Shown: positions 1 to 6,150, counted from the first letter of the stretch. The stretch: DNA of 7,923 bases from an uncultured Ignavibacteriota bacterium (GCA_903901375.1 CAIUQV010000057.1:1-7923), one strand, 5' to 3'. Notes: generated by a model not told the origin, from the letters alone. Made by a program: numbers and translations.

Positions 1-539
1 ACGTTAGCTATTAAAGTAGCCTCGTGGTTAGAAGGACTTTGAACTTCTATTTCAACTATATCAAGTCCTCTTTTTTGATTAATAGATACTATACCAGCTA
101 ATAAACCTGTTAATCCTTTTAAACTAACGACATTATCTTTTATCTCGGGTTGTCTGTTGACAATATAATAGAATTTGCTTCTGTCATTAATAACTTTAAA
201 TGAATCTAATAAAGATGCGGCTACTCTTTCCCTTATTGAATTACTTTTAAGGATTTCAATTTCGTTTGAGATAAATCTGTCACTTGAGAAACTTTCGGCT
301 TCCGGTATTAAAGAGGTCGTCAGGATACTACCCTGAGGTTTAGTAATTTTGAGAGTGGTAACTGTTTTATAAATATCGATTGCATTTGTAACATAAACAA
401 GTGTAACCATTATACTAGCAATAAAAATCAGAACTATAGGGAGAATATTATTGCGGATTATCCCAATATATTCTTTTAGGTTATTTGTGGGCAGTTGATT
501 TCCTGTTTTTTTTACTGCCTGATGTTCGTTATTCGTCAT
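1..539 (-). CDS. Wzz/Wzc-type polysaccharide co-polymerase, N-terminal part (3' end outside window)
   Basis: The reading frame is open from an ATG at 539-537 to the window edge with no stop: 179 complete codons. Residues 1-30 are polar and cytoplasmic (MTNNEHQAVKKTG...). Residues about 32-52 form one hydrophobic helix (ILPIVLIFIASIMVTLVYV). What follows is typical of the Wzz periplasmic domain: DIYKTVTTLKI (55-65), then RFISNEIEILKSNSIRERV (88-106) and IVEIEVQSPSNHEATLIAN near the edge. In this family, inner-membrane proteins control chain length and export of capsule, exopolysaccharide or O-antigen, and many carry a C-terminal BY-kinase domain. Whether a kinase follows cannot be seen. The Shine-Dalgarno is weak, and no in-frame start lies just upstream. 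The gene has its own 247-base leader, so it is probably a separate unit from the operon to its right. Family is fairly sure; the exact type (short Wzz, Wzc kinase or GumC-like) is open. Confidence 0.82.
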   Translation of the reverse strand, partial: MTNNEHQAVKKTGNQLPTNNLKEYIGIIRNNILPIVLIFIASIMVTLVYVTNAIDIYKTVTTLKITKPQGSILTTSLIPEAESFSSDRFISNEIEILKSNSIRERVAASLLDSFKVINDRSKFYYIVNRQPEIKDNVVSLKGLTGLLAGIVSINQKRGLDIVEIEVQSPSNHEATLIAN

Positions 540-578
540 TTTTAATCTTATGCCTTTTTCGTTATTAAATCAAGTTAC

Positions 579-606
579 GGCAAATTGAAATAATATTAAA
601 TTTGCC
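579..606. repeat. 8-bp inverted repeat in the Wzz/Wzc leader
   Basis: Perfect arms ggcaaatt (579-586) and aatttgcc (599-606) are separated by 12 bases. The element lies about 40 bases upstream of the Wzz/Wzc start codon. It contains G and C in each arm, which makes it less likely to be an AT-composition accident than its neighbours. No T-run follows on the minus strand, so it reads better as an operator or a leader-RNA hairpin than as a terminator. Function is inferred only. Confidence 0.4.
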
Positions 607-643
607 ATACTTCATCGATCATTTTTGTTTCAATCTACCCTTC

Positions 644-667
644 GTACATCTAAATAAGATAATGTAC
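644..667. repeat. 6-bp inverted repeat, second dyad in the Wzz/Wzc leader
   Basis: Arms gtacat (644-649) and atgtac (662-667) flank a 12-base spacer, the same spacer length as the 579-606 dyad. The two centres are 63 bases apart, close to six helical turns. The arm sequences differ, so they are not obviously sites for one protein. A regulatory role is speculative. Confidence 0.25.
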
Positions 668-704
668 TAACAGCCCCTAAAACTCTCCAATATTTAAAAA
701 CTAC

Positions 705-725
705 GTGAAAAAACACAAATTTCAC
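705..725 (-). terminator. weak terminator-like hairpin after the OPA transporter gene
   Basis: On the minus strand GTGAAA, a 9-base loop and TTTCAC are followed by GTAGTTTTT. It lies about 60 bases downstream of the transporter stop codon, where the six-gene operon should end. The stem is short and AT-rich and the T-run is interrupted, so this is only a candidate. Confidence 0.25.
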
Positions 726-738
726 ATAACATAATATT

Positions 739-754
739 AAATAATATATTATTT
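739..754. repeat. 16-bp perfect AT-only palindrome
   Basis: aaataatatattattt reads identically on both strands and is followed by more T residues on the plus strand (to 757). Being only A and T in an AT-rich spacer, it may arise by chance. It could also help end the minus-strand operon or bind a protein. No known motif recognised. Confidence 0.3.
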
Positions 755-771
755 TTTACTCCTAAACTAAA

Positions 772-794
772 GACATTAATTTAGTATTAATGTC
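772..794. repeat. 9-bp inverted repeat overlapping the OPA transporter stop codon
   Basis: gacattaat (772-780) and attaatgtc (786-794) are perfect arms around a 5-base loop. On the minus strand the first arm contains the TAA stop (789-787) of the transporter gene, and the stem is followed by TTTAGTTTAGG. This could be a weak terminator or a 3'-end stabilising hairpin for the operon transcript. The run of T is poor, so intrinsic termination is uncertain. Confidence 0.4.
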
Positions 795-2163
795 CGCCTT
801 TTTTGTTAGGAGTAGCATTCCAAAGACGAGACATAATAAGTGCTCCTAGAAGCGCAAAAGGTATCGGCCAAAGTTTCCAGGCCTGCCATCCCATAGGGAA
901 AATAAAAGCACTTAGGAAAAATGGGTTTAAAGCACTCGTCAAATACTGAAAACCATCTATCAATCCGGTTGCAGTCGCTGCAGCTTTTCTCCCTCCAAAA
1001 TCCATTGAAGCAGCACCACCGACCATTCCATGTGCACCGTTTACAAAAAAGGACAACAACATTATCATAATAGCTGCCATATAAGGTCCTAAAGACAATG
1101 AATCTGAGAAATAGAATAAAACCAATACAACTGCCATACCCAGAAAACCATAGACAATAACAGGCGCCCTTCTTCCCTGATAAATCCTATCAGACATAAT
1201 TCCAAAAACAAAACCACCAGTAATTCCAAGAATAGCTATTCCCCAAGCAGTAAGCTGATAAGGTAAATCAATATTGGAAACATTGAACACTTCCTTGAAA
1301 TATAAGGGATACCAAGCATCAACTATACTTCTTCTTACAAATCCTATCATCATTGACCCAAAACCAATCATCCACATTACCGGACTTGCAAAAACTTTGG
1401 ACAAAACTTCACTCATTTTAACTTTTTCATTTGTCATTACATCACCATCACCAGTATCTAAATCAGTGTAACCCGCTTCTTTTGGTGTATCTTTAACAAA
1501 TAAGATTGTACAAATAAATACGATTGTTGTTAATACAGCAGGTCCCCAGAAAGCCCATTTCCAACCTAACCATTGAGCCAGCAAAGGTGTACCTGAAAAA
1601 GATAAAATTAAACCAAATCTGATTAATACACCAAATATAGCAGCAAAAGTCCCTCTTTCACGAATATGAAACCACTGAGCATTAATTTTGACGATTGACA
1701 ATGCACCGAATGCCTGAAAATATCCATTTACTGCCCATATAATTGCAAGCCCCCAAAGTACAGTTTGTTTAGTAAATCCTGATAAAAGGACTGTTTCTTT
1801 TAAAAGTTCTTTATTATTCCAAACTGATTGCTCTAAAATTAAAAAACCTGCAGCACCAAATAACAAATTCATTAATATTACACCCACAGAACCTATAAGA
1901 AAAGATTTTTTTCCTCCAATTTTATCGGCAATCGGTCCATTTATGACTACAGCCAGACCATATACAAGTGGTAACATTGTCTCAAAAATCCCTAAATCAC
2001 TTTTTGTCCATCCAAAAACAGACTGTAAAGTAGCTGCATTAGCAGCAAAATTATATCTGGTCATATAAAACAATGAGTACAGAAACCCAATAGTTATCCA
2101 GTTTTGAAATCTTCGGGTTCTAAATTCTTTTTCTCTGAATTCAGAAGGTATTATATTTTCCAT
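787..2163 (-). CDS. MFS transporter of the organophosphate:phosphate antiporter (OPA) family
   Basis: A 458-residue protein with about 12 hydrophobic segments. OPA hallmarks as I recall them from GlpT/UhpT are present. YMTRYNF (33-39) in the first helix places R36 where GlpT has Arg45. NGYFQ (146-150) and QWFHIRERG (163-171) match the helix 4-5 signature. In helix 7 R277, five residues before D282, aligns with GlpT Arg269. FGIMSDRIYQGRR (320-332) and the MFS loop GPIADKIGGKK (76-86) are also seen, and KAAATATG (393-400) matches the family motif in the C-terminal half. Both phosphate-binding arginines are kept, so exchange of an organic phosphate for Pi across the inner membrane is likely; the substrate is unknown. 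Residues about 109-135 form an extra hydrophilic loop between helices 3 and 4. It is the last gene of the operon, 11 bases after the cupin, with no clear Shine-Dalgarno. Confidence 0.9.
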   Translation of the reverse strand: MENIIPSEFREKEFRTRRFQNWITIGFLYSLFYMTRYNFAANAATLQSVFGWTKSDLGIFETMLPLVYGLAVVINGPIADKIGGKKSFLIGSVGVILMNLLFGAAGFLILEQSVWNNKELLKETVLLSGFTKQTVLWGLAIIWAVNGYFQAFGALSIVKINAQWFHIRERGTFAAIFGVLIRFGLILSFSGTPLLAQWLGWKWAFWGPAVLTTIVFICTILFVKDTPKEAGYTDLDTGDGDVMTNEKVKMSEVLSKVFASPVMWMIGFGSMMIGFVRRSIVDAWYPLYFKEVFNVSNIDLPYQLTAWGIAILGITGGFVFGIMSDRIYQGRRAPVIVYGFLGMAVVLVLFYFSDSLSLGPYMAAIMIMLLSFFVNGAHGMVGGAASMDFGGRKAAATATGLIDGFQYLTSALNPFFLSAFIFPMGWQAWKLWPIPFALLGALIMSRLWNATPNKKGGH

Positions 2164-2174
2164 AATAAATTATA

Positions 2175-2507
2175 TTATTTAAAATGAATTGCCAGCCAGT
2201 AGCAAAATGGTTTCTTAGACGTATATAATAATTTGTGTTTTGTGTTAGCAGGAATTAAAATATAATCGCCTGCTATTAAGCTGATTATATTTCCTCCTTC
2301 AATTTCAAGTTTGGCTCTTCCTTTCAGCAGTATAACCCATTCATCACTTGGTTCTGACATCCAATTATTTTCAGGAGACTTAAAACCATTGGATACGATT
2401 TTTGTTATTTTAAATCTGCTTCCTTTAAGTAAATCAGTGAATTGTTCTTTACTACTTTTTATCGAGATAGAATTAAAAAGGTTAACTGATTTAATCTTTA
2501 CGGGCAT
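2175..2507 (-). CDS. small single-domain cupin protein
   Basis: A 110-residue protein with a predicted beta-barrel cupin core. The second cupin motif is clear: GDYILIPANTKHKLLY (80-95), with G80, P86 and H91. The first motif is degenerate: EPSDEWVILLKGRAKLEIEGG (52-72) keeps E56 and G63 but lacks the usual HxH pair. This resembles small 'DEWV...LxG' cupins that end in WLAIHF, as here (104-109). With only one of the usual metal-binding histidines, it may not bind a metal in the standard way. It could be a small-molecule sensor, an isomerase or a stability factor; no specific function can be assigned. Its first 17 bases overlap the end of prmA, and its start is preceded by AGGA inside prmA. The OPA transporter follows 11 bases later, which suggests but does not prove a shared metabolite. 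Confidence 0.85.
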   Translation of the reverse strand: MPVKIKSVNLFNSISIKSSKEQFTDLLKGSRFKITKIVSNGFKSPENNWMSEPSDEWVILLKGRAKLEIEGGNIISLIAGDYILIPANTKHKLLYTSKKPFCYWLAIHFK

Positions 2508-3336
2508 AGATTCCTATCCATTCAGATTTTCGTAGAACTTCCATTACATTAAATCCTTTTTTCTTTAAATGATATTTCAAGGTCTTTTCTTCTTCTCTCA
2601 GAACACCTGACAAAAACAGTTTACCATCAGGTTTAAGTTTTAAATAAATTAAATCCAGATTCTCTTTAATAACTGAACTGATAATATTTGCACATATAAC
2701 ATCGAAATTCTTTTCCTTAATATCAGAAATTGAATTCTGATAAAGTTTTATTTTACCGTAAACTTTATTCAGCTTAAAGTTTTCAATTGCATTATCGATA
2801 GAATCTTCATCAATATCATCGGCAACTGCTTTCTGAATACCCATTTTAATACCAGCAATTGCAAGAACGCCTGTTCCACAACCAAAGTCAAAAAGAAATT
2901 TATCTTTTCGGGTTAAATACTTCGACATCTGTTTAAGGACAAGCTGTGTTGTTTCATTATGCCCAGTACCAAAAGCCATTTTAGGATCAATCTGTATTTT
3001 TATATATCCTTTATATTTTCTTACTTCTTCTTTTTTCCAGGTCGGATATATAATAAGTTTATTATCTATAAATATGGGTTCTATACTTTTCTGCCATTCT
3101 TCATTCCAGTTTCTATTTTCGATTTCTTCAACAAGTATATCCAGAGTTTTTCCTGAAAAATTATCCGAAACAGATTTAATAATCCCTGAGACTTCTTCCG
3201 GCTTCACGTATAATTCAACTGAGCTCTCTTTCTCTTCAAAAGATGTAATTCCTATAAGGAATAAATGCGAAATCAGATTATCCAAATATTTCTGATTTGT
3301 AATTAAAGAAATTTTAGTTAGAATTTTTAGTTTCAT
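2491..3336 (-). CDS. prmA: ribosomal protein L11 methyltransferase PrmA
   Basis: A 281-residue class I SAM-dependent methyltransferase. PrmA N-methylates ribosomal protein L11 in the cytoplasm using S-adenosylmethionine. The N-terminal substrate-recognition domain (about 1-65) leads to NRNWNEEWQKSIEPIFI (74-90), a stretch typical of PrmA. It is followed by DPKMAFGTGHNETT (117-130), the PrmA signature. The SAM-binding motif I is FDFGCGTGVLAIAG (149-162), the acidic D173-D174 region lies in VADDID (171-176), and the NPPF-like position reads CANII (215-219), as in PrmA. LSGVLREEE (242-250) is the usual late motif. Length is slightly below the roughly 290-300 of E. coli PrmA. The ATG overlaps the folD stop as ATGA, implying translational coupling; no separate Shine-Dalgarno is seen. 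The 3' end overlaps the cupin gene. Confidence 0.95.
   Translation of the reverse strand: MKLKILTKISLITNQKYLDNLISHLFLIGITSFEEKESSVELYVKPEEVSGIIKSVSDNFSGKTLDILVEEIENRNWNEEWQKSIEPIFIDNKLIIYPTWKKEEVRKYKGYIKIQIDPKMAFGTGHNETTQLVLKQMSKYLTRKDKFLFDFGCGTGVLAIAGIKMGIQKAVADDIDEDSIDNAIENFKLNKVYGKIKLYQNSISDIKEKNFDVICANIISSVIKENLDLIYLKLKPDGKLFLSGVLREEEKTLKYHLKKKGFNVMEVLRKSEWIGIYARKD
2512..2515 (-). promoter_or_regulatory. Shine-Dalgarno for the cupin gene, inside prmA
   Basis: On the minus strand AGGA sits 4 bases before the ATG at 2507-2505. It lies within the last codons of prmA, so ribosomes finishing prmA could re-initiate here. The spacing is on the short side. It supports the chosen start of the cupin gene. 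Confidence 0.45.
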
Positions 3337-4217
3337 TCGTAAACAGATTTAGATGCAGATGAAAGAGTATTTTTCATAAGCATTGCAATTGTCATTGGTC
3401 CAACTCCACCGGGGACCGGTGTAATTTTTGATACTTTCTTATAACAGTCATTGTAATCAACATCACCGGTTAATCTGTAACCTTTTGGAATAGTATTATC
3501 GGATATCCTGTTTATACCAACATCAATGATTACAGCACCTTCTTTAATCATATCACTTTTTACGAATTCCGGTTTACCGATTGCTGCAATAAGAATATCA
3601 GCTTCAGATGTAAATGATTTAATATCTTTTGTTGCACTATGACATATTGTTACTGTAGAGTTCAGATCCTTTCTAAGGAAAAGGCTTGCCATTGGTTTTC
3701 CAACTATATTGCTACGACCTATTACAACGACATTTTTTCCATTGGTATCAACATTTGATCTTTTAATTAATTCAACAATTCCAAAAGGTGTACAAGGAAT
3801 AAAACACTTCTGACCGATAGATAGTCTGCCGACATTTTGAGGATGGAATCCATCAACATCTTTCTTATAATCTATGGCTTCAATTATTTTCTGCTCGTTT
3901 ATATGTTCAGGGAGGGGTAATTGAACCAAAATGCCATGAATACTATTATCTGCATTAAAATCATTAATAATTCTAAGCAATTCTGATTCGGAAGTTGTTT
4001 CGGGAAGAGCTTTAGTTATGGAATGAAAGCCTATTTCTTCACATGCTTTCCCCTTACTGTTTACATAAACTTTTGAAGCGGCATTTTCACCGACAATAAT
4101 AAAAGCTAAACCAGGGATAATATTCCGTTCAAAAAGTAATTTCTTGGTTTCTTCTCTTATCTCATCTTTAATTACCGAGGAAATATATTTACCATCAATT
4201 ATCTTTCCTGAATCCAT
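3333..4217 (-). CDS. folD: FolD: methylenetetrahydrofolate dehydrogenase / methenyltetrahydrofolate cyclohydrolase
   Basis: A 294-residue bifunctional cytoplasmic enzyme. It interconverts 5,10-methylene-THF, 5,10-methenyl-THF and 10-formyl-THF with an NAD(P) cofactor, feeding purine and formyl-methionine synthesis. Motifs in order: YVNSKGKACEEIGF (51-64), with Y51 and catalytic K55; VQLPLPEH (98-105), with Q99; KDVDGFHPQNVGRL (119-132); PCTPFGIVELI (141-151); the Rossmann loop VVVIGRSNIVGKP (163-175); AAIGKPEFV (211-219); VIIDVGINR (229-237); and TPVPGGVGPMTIAML (266-280). All expected active-site residues are visible, and the length is normal. The start ATG lies 12 bases after the upstream lipoprotein stop; no strong Shine-Dalgarno is seen. 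The stop TGA overlaps the prmA ATG by 4 bases, tying translation of the two genes. Confidence 0.97.
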   Translation of the reverse strand: MDSGKIIDGKYISSVIKDEIREETKKLLFERNIIPGLAFIIVGENAASKVYVNSKGKACEEIGFHSITKALPETTSESELLRIINDFNADNSIHGILVQLPLPEHINEQKIIEAIDYKKDVDGFHPQNVGRLSIGQKCFIPCTPFGIVELIKRSNVDTNGKNVVVIGRSNIVGKPMASLFLRKDLNSTVTICHSATKDIKSFTSEADILIAAIGKPEFVKSDMIKEGAVIIDVGINRISDNTIPKGYRLTGDVDYNDCYKKVSKITPVPGGVGPMTIAMLMKNTLSSASKSVYE

Positions 4218-4229
4218 ATGTAAGAAAGT

Positions 4230-4637
4230 TTATTTATTTATAGGTCCGTAATTGTCACGGGTGAAGGAATCATTGTAACCTTTCCTTTTTACAGCCTGTA
4301 ACACTTCTTCGGCTTCAGTAAGTGTTTTATATTCACCAATTAATATTCTATAAAGACCGTCACTAGTTTGTTTTAAAGAAATATCCATTCTAAGGTCAGA
4401 TTTAGCTTCCCTTAAAAATGCATCGGCATATGCTTTATTAGCAAAAGCACCTATCTGTACGCTATAGGGACCTCTTTCCACAACGGGTACTTTATTGTAT
4501 AAAGTATCAGTTTGTTTTACTATTGTTTTGCCGTAAATATCTTCTTCCGCACATTCATTATCGGCACAACATGAAGTGAGGAATATTGAAATGCTAAAAG
4601 CAGTTAAAAGTAATATAGTATAATATACATTTTTCAT
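4230..4637 (-). CDS. SPOR-domain lipoprotein B
   Basis: A 135-residue predicted lipoprotein. The signal peptide MKNVYYTILLLTAFSISIFL ends in the lipobox L20-T21-S22-C23, so C23 is the likely lipidated cysteine. A short linker (about 24-52) carries EEDIY (31-35) and precedes a SPOR domain (about 55-128). SPOR hallmarks are YSVQIGAFANKAYADAF (58-74), the central LYRILIGEYKTLTEAEEV (95-112) and a final helix and strand reaching YNDSF. SPOR domains are known to bind peptidoglycan glycan strands stripped of stem peptides, mostly at division sites; the substrate here is inferred. It shares EEDIY and YADAF with the preceding gene, which suggests tandem duplication. It has the best ribosome binding site in the operon (GGAG, 7 bases before the ATG) and lies 12 bases before folD. 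Confidence 0.88.
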   Translation of the reverse strand: MKNVYYTILLLTAFSISIFLTSCCADNECAEEDIYGKTIVKQTDTLYNKVPVVERGPYSVQIGAFANKAYADAFLREAKSDLRMDISLKQTSDGLYRILIGEYKTLTEAEEVLQAVKRKGYNDSFTRDNYGPINK

Positions 4638-4644
4638 TTTAATA

Positions 4645-4648
4645 CTCC
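4645..4648 (-). promoter_or_regulatory. Shine-Dalgarno for SPOR lipoprotein B
   Basis: On the minus strand GGAG is followed by TATTAAA and the ATG at 4637-4635, a normal 7-base spacing. It stands out because most other genes in this window lack a recognisable Shine-Dalgarno, and it confirms the start of lipoprotein B. Confidence 0.55.
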
Positions 4649-4655
4649 GTTTAAA

Positions 4656-5048
4656 TTAATTTATTGATTTTACAAATGCATTTGTAAACCCTTTGGATTT
4701 AACAAAAGTAAGATAATCCTGTGCAGAAGCAGCATCGAAGAACTTTCCAACGGTTACGAGGAAAACACTTCCGGATTTTCTAACGTCTGGAATTGAATTC
4801 AATTTTTCTTTTGCAGAAACTGAGAATGCATCGGCATATCCTTGTTCCTTAAAAGCAGCCAGCTGGATAACAAATGTTAAATTAACTTTCTGAACATTAC
4901 GCTGTTCCTTAATCAATGTATCAACATTTAAAACAACTGTGTCCCTTAATACATAAATATCTTCTTCATCACTTGGTGAACAAGAAGACATTAAAGAGAC
5001 AACAATAAATGCCATTAAAACAAACGGAAATATGTATATCTTTTTCAT
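4656..5048 (-). CDS. SPOR-domain lipoprotein A
   Basis: I chose the start at 5048 (130 residues). An in-frame ATG at 5078 would add ten residues (MFNKNVKNII) before the signal sequence. From 5048 the protein begins MKKIYIFPFVLMAFIVVSL, a standard lipoprotein signal, with MSSC placing the cysteine at 23, the same position as in lipoprotein B. The lipobox has Met instead of Leu at -3, so it is slightly weak. The linker has DEEDIY (28-33). The SPOR domain covers about 55-130: FVIQLAAFKEQGYADAF (59-75), then FLVTVGKFFDAASAQDYL (96-113) and GFTNAFVKSI (120-129). The expected role is binding of denuded septal peptidoglycan in the envelope. It is the first gene of the six-gene minus-strand operon. 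Neither start has a strong Shine-Dalgarno, so the start remains open. Confidence 0.84.
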   Translation of the reverse strand: MKKIYIFPFVLMAFIVVSLMSSCSPSDEEDIYVLRDTVVLNVDTLIKEQRNVQKVNLTFVIQLAAFKEQGYADAFSVSAKEKLNSIPDVRKSGSVFLVTVGKFFDAASAQDYLTFVKSKGFTNAFVKSIN

Positions 5049-5086
5049 AATGATATTTTTTACGTTTTTATTAAACATAATAAATA

Positions 5087-5100
5087 CAACAATTTTGTTG
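5087..5100. repeat. 6-bp inverted repeat before SPOR lipoprotein A
   Basis: caacaa (5087-5092) and ttgttg (5095-5100) face each other across two bases, just upstream of the 5078 ATG. It could be a small operator in the divergent promoter region, or chance. No known regulator site recognised. Confidence 0.25.
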
Positions 5101-5149
5101 AAAACCTATAATACAACTTCACTTAAGTTAACTATTTTCTAATAAATAA

Positions 5150-5157
5150 CAAATGTA
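5150..5157 (-). promoter_or_regulatory. candidate Bacteroidota-type -7 element for the SPOR/folD/prmA operon
   Basis: On the minus strand TACATTTG fits TAnnTTTG, the -7 consensus of the Bacteroidota primary sigma factor. It lies 72 bases before the ATG at 5078 and about 100 before the one at 5048. No clear TTTG-like -33 element is seen about 20 bases further upstream, so this is a partial match. On the plus strand, between 5158 and 5271, I see no equally good match for deoC. Confidence 0.35.
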
Positions 5158-5271
5158 ATATAAAGTAAACATTTAAGTCTTTGGTTATTAATTTCTATCT
5201 ATAAAATTCAGAACAAAAATTGTAAATTTAATTAAGCAGCAGCTAATAATTTATAAATTAAGTATAGAATA

Positions 5272-6126
5272 ATGGAAAATTATAACAGACTTTTCGGGAG
5301 CACTAATATATCAGACAAAGCGAATAAATTGTCAACAAACAGCAAAATCGCTGAGAATAAAAATGATTATATTTTTAAAGCAATTTCTTTTATAGACCTT
5401 ACAACGTTAGAAGGAAATGATACTTTTGATAAAGTAGGATTACTATGCGACAAAGCAATAAATCCTTCGAATAAAAAAGATGTCCCTACATGTGCAGCGG
5501 TTTGTATTTATCCAAGATTTATTAATTTTGTTTCCAGTAAACTTAAAGGTACGAATATCAAGACTGCTACAGTGGCAACGTCATTCCCTTCCGGACAGGT
5601 GCCATTACAATTAAAACTAGAAGAAATTAAATACTGCATAGACGAAGGTGCCGATGAAATTGATATGGTAATTTCGAGAGGTGAATTTCTATCAAATAAT
5701 TACAAACTAGTATCAGACGAGATAAGCCAAATAAGTGAATTATGCAGAGCAGGCAAAAGTAATAATCCAGTACATTTAAAAGTAATTCTTGAAACTGGTG
5801 AATTAAAAACAACTGAGAATATTTATCTTGCGAGTGTTTTAGCAATAAATGCGGGTGCAGATTTTATAAAGACCTCAACAGGTAAGATTTCTCCAGCAGC
5901 TACACTCGAAGCTGCATTTGTTATGCTGTCAGTAATTAAAGATCATTTTGAAAAAACAGGAAAACGAATAGGGTTTAAACCAGCTGGCGGTATCAGGACA
6001 ACAGATGAGGCTTTACAATATATAGCTCTCGTATTAAATATACTGGGTGAAGAATGGTTAACATCAAAGTTATTCAGAATAGGTGCTTCATCATTACTAA
6101 ATAATCTTCTGGAAGATTTAAAATAA
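5272..6126 (+). CDS. deoC: deoxyribose-phosphate aldolase (DeoC/DERA), animal-like type
   Basis: A 284-residue cytoplasmic class I aldolase that reversibly splits 2-deoxyribose 5-phosphate into glyceraldehyde 3-phosphate and acetaldehyde, the last step of deoxynucleoside breakdown. The catalytic set is complete: D131 in DEIDMVISR (128-136), the Schiff-base lysine K200 in ADFIKTSTGK (196-205) and K236 in GFKPAGGIR (234-242), matching E. coli Asp102, Lys167 and Lys201. LKVILETGEL (169-178) and FRIGASSLL (268-276) are also typical. FIDLTTLEGNDT (40-51) and EEWLTSKLFRIGASSLL are closer to my recollection of human DERA than to short bacterial forms. The protein is longer than E. coli DeoC (259), mainly through a polar N-terminal stretch of about 30 residues. 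It is a single gene, divergent from the SPOR operon and convergent with ftsK. No Shine-Dalgarno is seen. Confidence 0.96.
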   Translation: MENYNRLFGSTNISDKANKLSTNSKIAENKNDYIFKAISFIDLTTLEGNDTFDKVGLLCDKAINPSNKKDVPTCAAVCIYPRFINFVSSKLKGTNIKTATVATSFPSGQVPLQLKLEEIKYCIDEGADEIDMVISRGEFLSNNYKLVSDEISQISELCRAGKSNNPVHLKVILETGELKTTENIYLASVLAINAGADFIKTSTGKISPAATLEAAFVMLSVIKDHFEKTGKRIGFKPAGGIRTTDEALQYIALVLNILGEEWLTSKLFRIGASSLLNNLLEDLK

Positions 6127-6135
6127 ACAGTAAAT

Positions 6136-6150
6136 AAATATTAGATATTT
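6136..6150. terminator. weak AT hairpin in the deoC/ftsK convergent gap
   Basis: aaatat, the loop tag and atattt form a 6-bp stem inside the 27-base gap between the two stop codons. It could act in both directions, but the stem is AT-only and T-runs are short. With so little space, transcripts probably end in or beyond this gap; this is only a candidate. Confidence 0.25.

Noticed and set aside
596..622. Eight-codon minus-strand mini-ORF (MIDEVWQI) before the Wzz/Wzc gene, ending inside the 579-606 dyad
   Set aside because: A leader-peptide attenuator is conceivable, but there is no Shine-Dalgarno, no run of a regulatory codon and no T-run after the hairpin; so short a frame is expected by chance.
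2959..3295. Two overlapping plus-strand open frames opposite prmA
   Set aside because: Both are antisense to the well-supported prmA frame and have Phe/Ser-rich shadow composition.
5220..5249. Sigma70-like TTGTAA, 18-base spacer, TAATAA upstream of deoC
   Set aside because: Both hexamers are poor matches in very AT-rich DNA where such pairs are common, and the sequence does not fit TAnnTTTG either.
5627..5845. Minus-strand open frame of 72 codons inside deoC
   Set aside because: It is antisense to catalytic regions of deoC and has no domain or ribosome site of its own.
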